Below are positions 1-5,996 of a stretch of 10,581 nt of DNA, piece by piece. Below the pieces are notes generated by a model. The model had not been told where the DNA came from. It did no database searches and saw nothing but the letters and a program-made list of their open reading frames with translations. The position numbers were made by a program, and so were the translations under genes. How positions within the stretch are numbered: the stretch's first letter is position 1; each line of letters opens with the position of its first letter. Source of the stretch: an uncultured Clostridia bacterium (GTDB lineage: Bacteria; Bacillota; Clostridia; Oscillospirales; Oscillospiraceae); contig CAMWTG010000072.1 in the NCBI GenBank assembly GCA_947177115.1, positions 1-10,581 on the forward strand, given 5' to 3'.

Positions 1-55
1 CTTCTCGTGTTACAACCCCAACACAACAAACCCCTACCATACCTCAAAAATCGGG

Positions 56-79
56 CCCCCCCCCCGCCCCCGCGCCCCC
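56..79 (-). other. G-rich tract downstream of the small Cys protein gene
   Basis: On the minus strand this reads as five G, CGC, five G, C, then ten G. It begins about 8 nt after the stop codon of the small cysteine-containing gene. Such a tract could form an intramolecular G-quadruplex in DNA or in a read-through transcript. A short CGGG/CCCG pairing followed by ATTTTT also lies here, but it is too weak to call a terminator. Nothing else is recognisable in positions 1-86. A ten-base homopolymer near a sequence end could also be a length error. Confidence 0.4.
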
Positions 80-86
80 ACAACTT

Positions 87-299
87 TTATATGGCAAAAT
101 CTTCCTCTTTCAGCCTGGAGGTCTCCAATTTTACCGGCCGGGGCGGGACGCGCTTAAAGGGATCATATTGGAAACGGCGGCAGTGGTACTCCATAGCCAC
201 TACGCCTTTCCTCGGGCAGACAACTTCCCTCTCATTGATCACGCTCCCCTTTGTGCAATAGGCGCAGCGGGGTTCTATATCCTTTCGGAACAAATTCAT
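87..299 (-). CDS. Small cysteine-containing (zinc-ribbon-like) protein
   Basis: This encodes 70 residues of unknown function. Four cysteines (C12, C15, C28, C40) are spaced CxxC-12-C-11-C, which suggests binding of one metal ion, probably zinc, although the second pair is not a standard CxxC knuckle. The C-terminal third is basic and proline-rich (VPPRP, residues 51-55) and ends in an acidic-hydrophobic EEDFAI tail. There is no signal peptide or membrane segment, so it should be cytoplasmic. The start is well supported: GGAGGAG ends 6 nt before the ATG. It lies 25 nt behind the ClpE-like gene on the same strand, so the two are probably co-transcribed. A role as adaptor or co-regulator of the unfoldase is a guess from position only. 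I think I recognise similar small proteins in related Clostridia, but I cannot name a family. Confidence 0.75.
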   Translation of the reverse strand: MNLFRKDIEPRCAYCTKGSVINEREVVCPRKGVVAMEYHCRRFQYDPFKRVPPRPVKLETSRLKEEDFAI

Positions 300-324
300 C
301 GCGTTCTCCTCCCCTTACGCTGTC

Positions 325-2634
325 CTACAGCGCCCGAATCAGGACCTTTTCTTCCTCCGCCGTTGCCGACAACTGTGTGGCGGGGTGATCGTAGCTGTTA
401 ATGATGGCCAGGGCCAGCTGGTCCTCCACCTCCTTCTGGATCGTGCGGCGGAGATTTCTTGCCCCGTATGCCGCCGAGTAGGATCTCTTCACCAGATATT
501 CCACCAGCCGGTCATCGTAGGAAAGCGTCAGCCCCTTCTCCTTCATGCTGGCTTTCAGCTCGTCCAGCATCAGCCGGGCAATGGGCAGGAAATCCTCTTC
601 CGTCAGCTTGTTAAAGCAGACGATCTCATCCACGCGGTTAATGAACTCCGGACGAAGGAACTGCTGCAGCGCCTTCATGGCCCGGTCCTTATCCAGCTCA
701 CTGGCGGACTTGTTGAAGCCAACCGACCCTTCCTTACGCTCGCTCCCCGCGTTGGAAGTCATGACAATGACCGTATTCTCAAAGTTCACCTTCCGCCCGT
801 GGGCATCGGTGATCTGCCCATCGTCCAGGATCTGGAGCAGCACATTCAGCACATCGGGATGGGCCTTCTCGATCTCATCAAAGAGGACCACCGAATAGGG
901 CTTACGGCGGATCTTCTCTGTCAGCTGTCCCGCCTCATCGTAGCCCACATAGCCCGGAGGGGAGCCGATGATCCGGGAAACAGAGTGTTTCTCCATAAAC
1001 TCCGACATATCCAGACGGATCAGGCTCTCCGGCGCGTTGAACAGATCGTCCGCCAGCTGCTTGACCAGCTCCGTCTTCCCCACGCCGGTGCTGCCTACAA
1101 AAATGAAGCTCACCGGCTTGTGCTTGGGCGAGATCCCCACCCGGTTGCGGCGGATGGCGGCGGACACGGCATCGATGGCCTGGTCCTGGCCCACTACCTT
1201 CTTTTTCAGCCGCTGGTCCAGCTCGGAGAGGCGCTTGAACTCCTCCTCCCTGATCTTGCTGGCTGGGATCTTGGTCCACAACTCGATGACCCGGGCCAGA
1301 TTATCCATGGTCAGCTGCGGTTCTCCCTGGGCAGTCAGGCCGTCCAGCTCGGTCTGGAGCTGCAGCTCCCTGCTCTTGATCTCCGCCAGCCGCTCGAAAT
1401 TGGGCTCCTCGGCAGCCTCCAGCAGCTCCCGCTCCTTGCCGTAGTCGGCAAGCTCCCGGCCGATCTCCTGGCGGCGGTTGATGCCCTCGTCCTTGAGATT
1501 CATGTCGGAGCAGGCCTCATCGATCAGGTCGATGGCCTTATCCGGCAGGAAACGGTCGGTGATATACCGCTCCGAGAGCAGCACCGCCTGCCGCAGGATG
1601 CCCTCGGGGATCTTCACCCCGTGGAAGGTTTCGTAATAGTGGGCGATGCCCCGAAGGATCTGCATGGTGTCCTCCAGATTGGGCTCGTTCACCGTCACCG
1701 GCTGGAACCGGCGCTCCAGGGCGGTGTCCTTTTCGATATGCTTGCGGTACTCGGTAAAGGTGGTAGCGCCAATGACCTGGATCTCTCCCCGGCTGAGGGC
1801 GGGCTTTAGGATGTTGGCGGCGTTCATGCTGCCCTCGGCATCGCCTGCGCCCACGATGCTATGGACCTCATCGATGACCAGGATGATGTTGCCGCACTTG
1901 CGGATCTCCTCAATGAGGCCCTTCATCCGGCTCTCGAACTGGCCCCGGAACTGGGTTCCGGCCACCAGGGCGGTGAGGTCCATCAGATAGACCTCCTTGT
2001 CCCGCAGCTTGAAAGGTACCTCCCTGTTGGCAATGCGCTGGGCAAGCCCCTCGGCAATAGCCGTCTTGCCCACGCCGGGCTCGCCGATCAGGCAGGGATT
2101 GTTCTTTTGACGGCGGTTGAGGATCTGGACCACCCGCTCGATCTCCTGCTCCCGGCCCACCAGATGGTCCAGTTTCCCGGAACGGGCCCGCTCGGTGAGA
2201 TTGATGCAGTAGCTGTCCAGATATTTCCGCTTGGGCGTTTTATCCGCCTTGCGCTCCTTGGTCTCGTGGCTCCGTCCCGCGCCATCGCCGCCGGCGGGAG
2301 CCGGTGTCTGGTCGCCGCCGCTGCCGAAAAGGCGGTTAAGGAAGGGGAAAGTGGCGGTCTTGCCGTCCTCGCTGCCGTCCTCTTCATCCTCCTTGGGGAT
2401 CAGGCCCGCCATGGACTCTGCGCCGCCGAATGCGCTCATCATTTCATCGTTGATCATGTCCAGGTCCTCATCGGTGATGCCCATGCGGCGCATCATCTCC
2501 CCCACCTGGGGCAGGCCGATTTCCTTGGCGCATTTCAGGCACAGGCCTTCGTTGACAGGCTCGCCGTTTTCGATCTTTGAGATAAAGACCACGGCCACCC
2601 GCTTCTTGCATCTTGTACACAGGGTCGGTTGCAT
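325..2634 (-). CDS. clpE: ClpE-type ATP-dependent Clp protease ATP-binding subunit
   Basis: This 769-residue class I Hsp100 AAA+ unfoldase should feed unfolded proteins to ClpP in the cytoplasm. Residues 6-35 form a C4 zinc finger (C6, C9, C32, C35), and the two Clp_N repeats of ClpC are absent; this is the ClpE architecture. A low-complexity acidic/Gly linker covers about 80-135. The first AAA+ module has Walker A GEPGVGKT (184-191), Walker B ILVIDE (251-256), the pore loop around AGTQFRG (225-231) and a probable arginine finger at R308/R309. A short coiled-coil middle domain spans roughly 385-435. The second module has Walker A GSTGVGKT (514-521), VVLFDE (582-587) and pore loop GYVG (561-564). 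V638-G639-F640 matches the ClpP-docking tripeptide loop. GGAGGT lies 8 nt before the ATG. I saw no CtsR operator upstream. The family is certain; the clpE symbol rather than clpC rests on the zinc finger and the missing Clp_N. Confidence 0.95.
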   Translation of the reverse strand: MQPTLCTRCKKRVAVVFISKIENGEPVNEGLCLKCAKEIGLPQVGEMMRRMGITDEDLDMINDEMMSAFGGAESMAGLIPKEDEEDGSEDGKTATFPFLNRLFGSGGDQTPAPAGGDGAGRSHETKERKADKTPKRKYLDSYCINLTERARSGKLDHLVGREQEIERVVQILNRRQKNNPCLIGEPGVGKTAIAEGLAQRIANREVPFKLRDKEVYLMDLTALVAGTQFRGQFESRMKGLIEEIRKCGNIILVIDEVHSIVGAGDAEGSMNAANILKPALSRGEIQVIGATTFTEYRKHIEKDTALERRFQPVTVNEPNLEDTMQILRGIAHYYETFHGVKIPEGILRQAVLLSERYITDRFLPDKAIDLIDEACSDMNLKDEGINRRQEIGRELADYGKERELLEAAEEPNFERLAEIKSRELQLQTELDGLTAQGEPQLTMDNLARVIELWTKIPASKIREEEFKRLSELDQRLKKKVVGQDQAIDAVSAAIRRNRVGISPKHKPVSFIFVGSTGVGKTELVKQLADDLFNAPESLIRLDMSEFMEKHSVSRIIGSPPGYVGYDEAGQLTEKIRRKPYSVVLFDEIEKAHPDVLNVLLQILDDGQITDAHGRKVNFENTVIVMTSNAGSERKEGSVGFNKSASELDKDRAMKALQQFLRPEFINRVDEIVCFNKLTEEDFLPIARLMLDELKASMKEKGLTLSYDDRLVEYLVKRSYSAAYGARNLRRTIQKEVEDQLALAIINSYDHPATQLSATAEEEKVLIRAL

Positions 2635-2690
2635 AAATTTCTACCTCCACAGCCGCTCCCGAGGGAGGGCATACGATTTGTATTGTATCC

Positions 2691-2699
2691 GTTATATCA
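2691..2699 (-). promoter_or_regulatory. Candidate extended -10 promoter for the clpE unit
   Basis: The 122-nt gap between cvpA and clpE contains TGATATAAC on the minus strand, an extended -10 (TGn) with one mismatch to TATAAT, about 57 nt before the clpE start. No good -35 lies 16-18 nt upstream. A second possibility is TACAAT at 2682-2687 with TTGAAG 15 nt upstream, which is short spacing. The clpE Shine-Dalgarno GGAGGT follows at 2643-2648. No CtsR-type direct repeat (GGTCAAA-like) or CIRCE inverted repeat was seen, so heat-shock control is not evident. Confidence 0.4.
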
Positions 2700-2756
2700 A
2701 ATCTTCAAAAGATGTGCATGAACAAATTGAAAATTTTCTCGAAGGGGACCCATCCT

Positions 2757-3458
2757 TCACCCGATCAGTCCGCCGCTCCACCGGCCAAACAAGTCCAGCG
2801 CGCGCGATCCCGCCGCCATTTCCGGTGTAATAATTCCGGCCAGCCGCAGTACCCACAGGCAGAGGCACACCAGGATCAGCCCCTTCCCCAGTCCAATCAA
2901 CGCGCCGCCCAGCTCGTTGAGCTGCCGTACGCCAGGCATCTTCTCCACCACCCGCAGCACCCGCACCATCAGGCGAAACAGGAACGTCAGAATCAGAAAA
3001 CAGGCCGTGCAGAGGATGGACCGGACCAAGTCTCGTACCACACCGTCCAGCACCAGGTCCACCGCCTGCCGCCCCAGCTCCAGGACGGCGGTCTTCGTAT
3101 AGTCCGCAGGCACAGGGAGCTTCTGATCTTCCAAAAGGCGCAGGGCGTGTTCCCGGATGAATGGAACGGGGATGGATTCCACCAAAAGATTTGCCCCATC
3201 CTGAATCGTTCCATTCAGGGCGCTCTCCCATTCCAGCTCCTCAATTCGATTTTCAATCGCCTCATAGGCCACAGGGCGCAGCACACGGTCCACAATTTCC
3301 GGCGCGGCTGCCTTGGCGATCTGAGCGGAAAGCACCAGGGCCAATATCACCACCAGCAGCTCCGCAAGCGTACGTATAAGACCTCTCCTCCAGCCCAGAG
3401 CAGCGAACAGGATCAGAAGCCCCAGAGCCGCAAGGTCAATCATAACAGATATGTTCAA
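2757..3458 (-). CDS. CvpA family membrane protein
   Basis: This 233-residue integral membrane protein resembles the CvpA (colicin V production) family, whose biochemical role in Firmicutes is unsettled. Four hydrophobic segments are visible at about 7-22, 30-48, 147-168 and 185-208. The N-terminal pair carries the family-typical arrangement of an aromatic/basic turn (GWRRGLIR, 22-29) between helices. The hydrophilic stretch 50-140 between helices 2 and 3 is long and probably forms a soluble domain. The start is TTG: AAAGGGGA sits about 10 nt upstream of it, whereas the in-frame ATG five codons later would be too far away. The gene follows the DUF5711 gene after 38 nt and is likely its operon partner. 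A weak hairpin (GAAGG...CCTTC) follows the stop, but without a clear U-tract. Confidence 0.8.
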   Translation of the reverse strand: MNISVMIDLAALGLLILFAALGWRRGLIRTLAELLVVILALVLSAQIAKAAAPEIVDRVLRPVAYEAIENRIEELEWESALNGTIQDGANLLVESIPVPFIREHALRLLEDQKLPVPADYTKTAVLELGRQAVDLVLDGVVRDLVRSILCTACFLILTFLFRLMVRVLRVVEKMPGVRQLNELGGALIGLGKGLILVCLCLWVLRLAGIITPEMAAGSRALDLFGRWSGGLIG

Positions 3459-3496
3459 AAAAGGCTATCCCCTTTCTATGGAAAAATGCCATCCCA

Positions 3497-4654
3497 TCAC
3501 GGCAGAAAGCGCCAGGCAGAGGAACCGGAAACCAGCAGCACAGAGCCGTCCGCTTCCGGCAGGATCTGCCCCGCATAGTCCGTATTGTCCAGCCGGGCAT
3601 ACTCCGTCAGATCTCTTTGATAAACCACCAGCCGTTCCCCGTAGAGCACTGCCAAATAATCCCCGCATGCGGCGATATCCAGCACCTCCTCTGTCAACTC
3701 CATGGAGGCGATCTCCTGTCCCTCCAAATCGTAGGTGGTCAGGGTGCAGATATTCCCCGCCTGATACCTTCCCAGCAGCAGTGCGCAAAAATCTCCGCCG
3801 GTCAGCGCATAATCATGCAGGTACAAATTCCCATAGGAATAGTCCAGAAGCGTATCGCCCGCTAGGTCGGTTATGGCAAACCGCTTGTCGCACAATGAAA
3901 TAACCTTATCGCCGTTACAGCAAAAATCCATGACCAGCCCATCCCGAATGGCCGCGCTGCTTTTTTGCTCGGCGCTCCCCAGGTCATAGACGCGAAGAAC
4001 GCTGGCATAAATGCCGTTCTGCGGCTCCAGACTCACGATCACCACACTGCGCCCGTCCTCCGTGACCCGGGCATCGCTGAGATAGTTGTCATAGGAATCA
4101 AAGCTGAACAGCAGTGCGCCATCGGCGTTATATACGGAAACAGATGTCTTGTAACCGGTTTTCTGTTCCGTGACGGCGAGGTAATCGCTGCCGTTGAGGC
4201 GGGCGGAAAAGCAGCGCAGATCCCGTTCTGTGCGCAGCGTCCGGCGCAGGCCGTTTTGATCCAGCAGATAAATGGTATCGCCCTTCGCATCGCATATGGC
4301 GGCCAGGTCTTTTCCTATGGACAGCTGCGGCGCCGACATCCGGATCGGTATATCAAAAAGGACGGCCCCCTCATCTGAGATCAGCTGCGCTGTATTGGGA
4401 TTTACCACCAGAAGGCTGGAGCCCAGCTTTCCGTATCGGTTTGCCGGGTCGGCCGCATAGGCGTAAATATCCCTTGTGCCGCTGCTACTGCCATACATCA
4501 GCCAGCGGCGCAAAGCGGCAAAATGCGTCCCGTCCTCCATGGCGGTCAGCGCCACGGCCCCCAACACCGCGCAAAGCACCAGAAGCAGGGTCAGCATCCG
4601 GTTTAGAAAACTTCTTTTCTTTTTGCCTGTTTCCTTTTCTGGCTTATTCGTCAT
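3497..4654 (-). CDS. DUF5711 family membrane-anchored beta-propeller-like protein
   Basis: This protein of 385 residues from the chosen start has no known biochemical role. A short basic cytoplasmic tail (KKKR) precedes one transmembrane helix at about 20-38; the rest should be extracellular. The body consists of repeated short beta-strand motifs (for example VSVYNADGALLFSFDS, VLRVYDLGSAEQ, TTYDLEGQEIASMEL, LVVYQRDL) recurring every 35-50 residues, typical of a WD40/PQQ-like propeller. I assign it to DUF5711 by recall of the family. The start at 4654 is preferred because GAGGA lies 11 nt upstream inside truA; an ATG six codons earlier (4672) has no ribosome-binding site. From 4654 the gene overlaps truA by 11 nt (ATGACGAATAA), which suggests translational coupling. 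A sensory or wall-associated scaffold role would fit but is speculative. Confidence 0.8.
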   Translation of the reverse strand: MTNKPEKETGKKKRSFLNRMLTLLLVLCAVLGAVALTAMEDGTHFAALRRWLMYGSSSGTRDIYAYAADPANRYGKLGSSLLVVNPNTAQLISDEGAVLFDIPIRMSAPQLSIGKDLAAICDAKGDTIYLLDQNGLRRTLRTERDLRCFSARLNGSDYLAVTEQKTGYKTSVSVYNADGALLFSFDSYDNYLSDARVTEDGRSVVIVSLEPQNGIYASVLRVYDLGSAEQKSSAAIRDGLVMDFCCNGDKVISLCDKRFAITDLAGDTLLDYSYGNLYLHDYALTGGDFCALLLGRYQAGNICTLTTYDLEGQEIASMELTEEVLDIAACGDYLAVLYGERLVVYQRDLTEYARLDNTDYAGQILPEADGSVLLVSGSSAWRFLP

Positions 4655-5402
4655 TGAGCCGTTCATCCTCATACCACAGTCTTGTCAGGTACAGTCCGCC
4701 GGGGGGCACGGTAGGCCCCGCCAGGGTCCGGTTGCCGCTTTCCAAAATCAGCGGGATGTCCTCCGGCGTCAGCTTTCCCTCGGCGGCATACAGCACGGTG
4801 CCGGTGATGGCTCGTACCATATTATACAGAAAACCGTCTGCGCATACCTTCAATTCCAGCAGCTGGCCGCTGCGGGAAACACGGCAGTAGTGAATGGTCC
4901 GCACGGTGGTCCTGGTTTCCGTGCCCACGCTGCGCACGGCGCGAAAATCGTGGGTCCCCTCGAACGCCCTGGCAGCCCGGTCCATCACCGCCTCATCCAG
5001 CAGCTTCGGATAGAAGTAGGCACGGTGCACATAGAATGGATTCCTGATCCGGGAGTTGAAAATCCGATAGGTGTACTCTTTTTTCAGACAGGATCCAATG
5101 GCATTGAAATCCTCCGCCACATCGAAGGCCCTGCAGACCACGATGTCCTCCGGTAACCTGCCGTTGGCCGCCAAGGGGAACCGGTCGCAGGGGATCGTGG
5201 AATTCGTGCGGAAATTGGCAATATAGCGCTCGGCGTGAACGCCAGCGTCCGTCCTCCCGCAGCCGGTGACTTTTATTTTCTCTCCGCAGAGGGCGGATAG
5301 GGCTTTTTCCAGCGTCTCCGCCACGGTGGGTTCGTTTTTCTGCACCTGCCAACCGTGATAATTGGTTCCATTGTACATCAGCTGAAAGGCTACATTTCTC
5401 AT
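4644..5402 (-). CDS. truA: tRNA pseudouridine(38-40) synthase TruA
   Basis: TruA isomerises uridine to pseudouridine at positions 38-40 in the anticodon arm of many tRNAs. The 252-residue length is usual for the family. Visible landmarks are the N-terminal YNGTNYHGWQ strand (10-19), the catalytic motif GRTDAGVHA (49-57) with nucleophile D52, the mid-protein KKEYTYRIFN segment (about 107-116) that belongs to the RNA/active-site cleft, and the C-terminal FLYNMVRAITG motif. AGAAGGAA ends about 6 nt before the ATG. In many Firmicutes truA directly follows ecfT; here about 590 nt of repeat-rich DNA intervenes. The DUF5711 and CvpA-family genes follow closely. No clear promoter was seen just upstream, so truA may rely on read-through from the ECF genes or on a promoter hidden in the inserted region. 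Confidence 0.97.
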   Translation of the reverse strand: MRNVAFQLMYNGTNYHGWQVQKNEPTVAETLEKALSALCGEKIKVTGCGRTDAGVHAERYIANFRTNSTIPCDRFPLAANGRLPEDIVVCRAFDVAEDFNAIGSCLKKEYTYRIFNSRIRNPFYVHRAYFYPKLLDEAVMDRAARAFEGTHDFRAVRSVGTETRTTVRTIHYCRVSRSGQLLELKVCADGFLYNMVRAITGTVLYAAEGKLTPEDIPLILESGNRTLAGPTVPPGGLYLTRLWYEDERLNDE

Positions 5403-5418
5403 TGGCAGTTCCTTCTCT

Positions 5419-5437
5419 GCTGCCCCTACGGGGCGGC
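5419..5437. other. Short hairpin in the truA leader
   Basis: GCTGCCCC, a TAC loop, then GGGGCGGC pair over 8 positions. The one imperfect pair is T-G on the plus strand and A-C on the minus strand, so it pairs better as plus-strand RNA, opposite to the hairpins further upstream. It lies just before the truA ribosome-binding site and is probably part of the local repeat rather than a regulatory leader. Confidence 0.3.
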
Positions 5438-5478
5438 GGGGTTCTTCGATTCACTTTGCCGTCTCGCTGGCGGCGGGG
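5432..5478. repeat. Ten-base direct repeat GGCGGCGGGG, two copies
   Basis: Identical copies lie at 5432-5441 and 5469-5478, each followed within a few bases by a CTTC/TTCTT stretch. They mark the truA-proximal edge of the repeat-rich block and may reflect a partial duplication at an element end. They could also be chance in G+C-rich DNA. Confidence 0.35.
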
Positions 5479-5479
5479 C

Positions 5480-5505
5480 CTTCTTTTCGCGCGAGCGAAA
5501 AGAAG
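5480..5505. repeat. Inverted repeat, 11-bp arms, left block
   Basis: CTTCTTTTCGC (5480-5490) and GCGAAAAGAAG (5495-5505) are perfect inverted copies around GCGA. No T-run follows on either strand, so it is not a canonical terminator. Together with the next palindrome it bounds the structured region on the truA side. Confidence 0.75.
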
Positions 5506-5515
5506 CAAAAGATCG

Positions 5516-5538
5516 CTTAGGAAACTACGTTTCCTAAG
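5516..5538. repeat. Inverted repeat, 10-bp arms around TAC
   Basis: CTTAGGAAAC (5516-5525) and GTTTCCTAAG (5529-5538) are perfect inverted copies with a 3-nt centre. Read on the minus strand it begins right after the orphan Shine-Dalgarno-like AGGAAGG and brings an in-frame stop, closing off any reading frame. Confidence 0.8.
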
Positions 5539-5540
5539 AA

Positions 5541-5880
5541 CCTTCCTGAATTACGGGAGTATTTATTGACGCTCCGATGTACTCCGGCTGTTCTGTTTGA
5601 ACGTCTTCGTTAGTGCGTCGGACTTCTGCGTCTACCCACGGGCACATCGCAGCGCCCACCGTCATACACGCCGGACCTCCCGAATTGCAGCCCGGGAGAT
5701 CCAGCGTATAGACAGTAGGGACTGCCGATACCATTACCAGGTCAGACGCTTCGCCTGATACACGTTCCGGAAGCCCGGTTCAGACTGGATGGTCTACAGG
5801 ACAAGCGCAAAATAAACCTCTCCGTACAGACATCGCCCTCCGAGCGATGCCTTAGGGAGTCTTAAACCGCAGGTTCAAGC
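5541..5880 (-). ncRNA. Putative structured RNA, minus strand (unclassified; HEARO/omega-RNA-like suggestion)
   Basis: Read 5'->3' on the minus strand, six hairpins follow one another (plus coordinates of arms): 5872-5879 with 5861-5868; 5844-5852 with 5828-5836; 5752-5758 with 5742-5748; 5721-5726 with 5711-5716; 5693-5710 with 5665-5682 (18 bp, 10-nt loop); 5652-5657 with 5640-5645. These 54 pairs include eight G-U wobbles, all of which would be A-C mismatches on the plus strand, so the fold belongs to minus-strand RNA. The fourth and fifth stems abut and could stack. Small extra stems are possible at 5767-5778 and 5782-5795. The 3' end carries AGGAAGG without a following gene. It does not match the tmRNA, RNase P, SRP, T-box or group II intron domain V signatures that I can recall. 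Identity is open; exact ends are unknown. Confidence 0.6.
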
Positions 5881-5890
5881 GCGTTTTTGT

Positions 5891-5916
5891 CTACTTTTGC
5901 CGCGCGGCAAAAGTAG
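5891..5916. repeat. Perfect 26-bp palindrome
   Basis: CTACTTTTGCCGC (5891-5903) is followed immediately by its exact reverse complement (5904-5916). A perfect spacerless palindrome of this length is unlikely by chance. It stands directly upstream of the first hairpin of the putative RNA, separated by an ACAAAAACGC stretch on the minus strand. It may be an element end, a recombination site or a site for a dimeric DNA-binding protein. Confidence 0.85.
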
Positions 5917-5925
5917 GCGCGGGGT

Positions 5926-5946
5926 CCGGGGGCGCACAGCCCCCGG
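5926..5946. repeat. G+C-rich inverted repeat downstream of ecfT
   Basis: CCGGGGGC (5926-5933) and GCCCCCGG (5939-5946) flank GCACA. It lies about 50 nt past the ecfT stop and would form a very stable hairpin in ecfT read-through RNA, yet no U-run follows on the minus strand, so intrinsic termination is not well supported. It could still slow transcription or protect a 3' end. Confidence 0.7.
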
Positions 5947-5996
5947 GCCGATTCAAGAAAAATATCCCGATTGCCGCCCGAAGGACTCAAAGAGTA

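Larger units (their letters stand above)
5480..5946 (-). mobile_element. Candidate non-autonomous mobile element, palindrome-bounded, with structured RNA
   Basis: Two strong inverted repeats lie at each end (5480-5538 and 5891-5946), with about 340 nt of folded, non-coding-looking sequence between them. The block interrupts the otherwise conserved order ecfA2-ecfT-truA. No transposase gene is inside, so any mobility would need help in trans. Subterminal hairpins with unlike ends recall IS200/IS605-type elements and their ORF-less derivatives; the two ends are not long inverted copies of each other, which argues against a classical DDE-transposase MITE. Boundaries are uncertain and no target duplication was recognised. 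Related palindromes seem familiar to me from other Oscillospiraceae genomes, but I cannot check copy number. Confidence 0.4.

Noticed and set aside
385..1809. Long plus-strand open frame of 474 codons opposite clpE
   Set aside because: It is the antisense of a highly conserved AAA+ gene in G+C-rich DNA; its translation has no recognisable domain. The same holds for the plus-strand frames at 1861-2580 and 2231-2830.
2740..2765. Possible terminator after the cvpA stop
   Set aside because: The GAAGG/CCTTC stem is only five pairs and is followed by GAGAAAATTTT rather than a clean U-run; not strong enough to annotate.
4476..5156. Plus-strand frame of 226 codons opposite the DUF5711 gene start and truA
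   Set aside because: It is a shadow of truA, whose catalytic motif and length are clear on the minus strand.
5569..5640. Repeated GACGC/GCGTC words that might be a short tandem or CRISPR-like array
   Set aside because: Copies are five to six bases, irregularly spaced and partly inverted; there are no repeat-spacer units. They may be long-range pairing inside the RNA.
5620..5670. T-box-like GGTGG...GCG string on the minus strand
   Set aside because: It does not match the conserved T-box sequence, there is no aminoacyl-tRNA synthetase or amino acid gene downstream, and no terminator/antiterminator pair is apparent.
5534..5734. Minus-strand open frame of 66 codons inside the structured region
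   Set aside because: No ribosome-binding site precedes its ATG, it lies entirely within strong RNA hairpins, and it resembles no protein family I know. It is more likely a by-product of the structured RNA.
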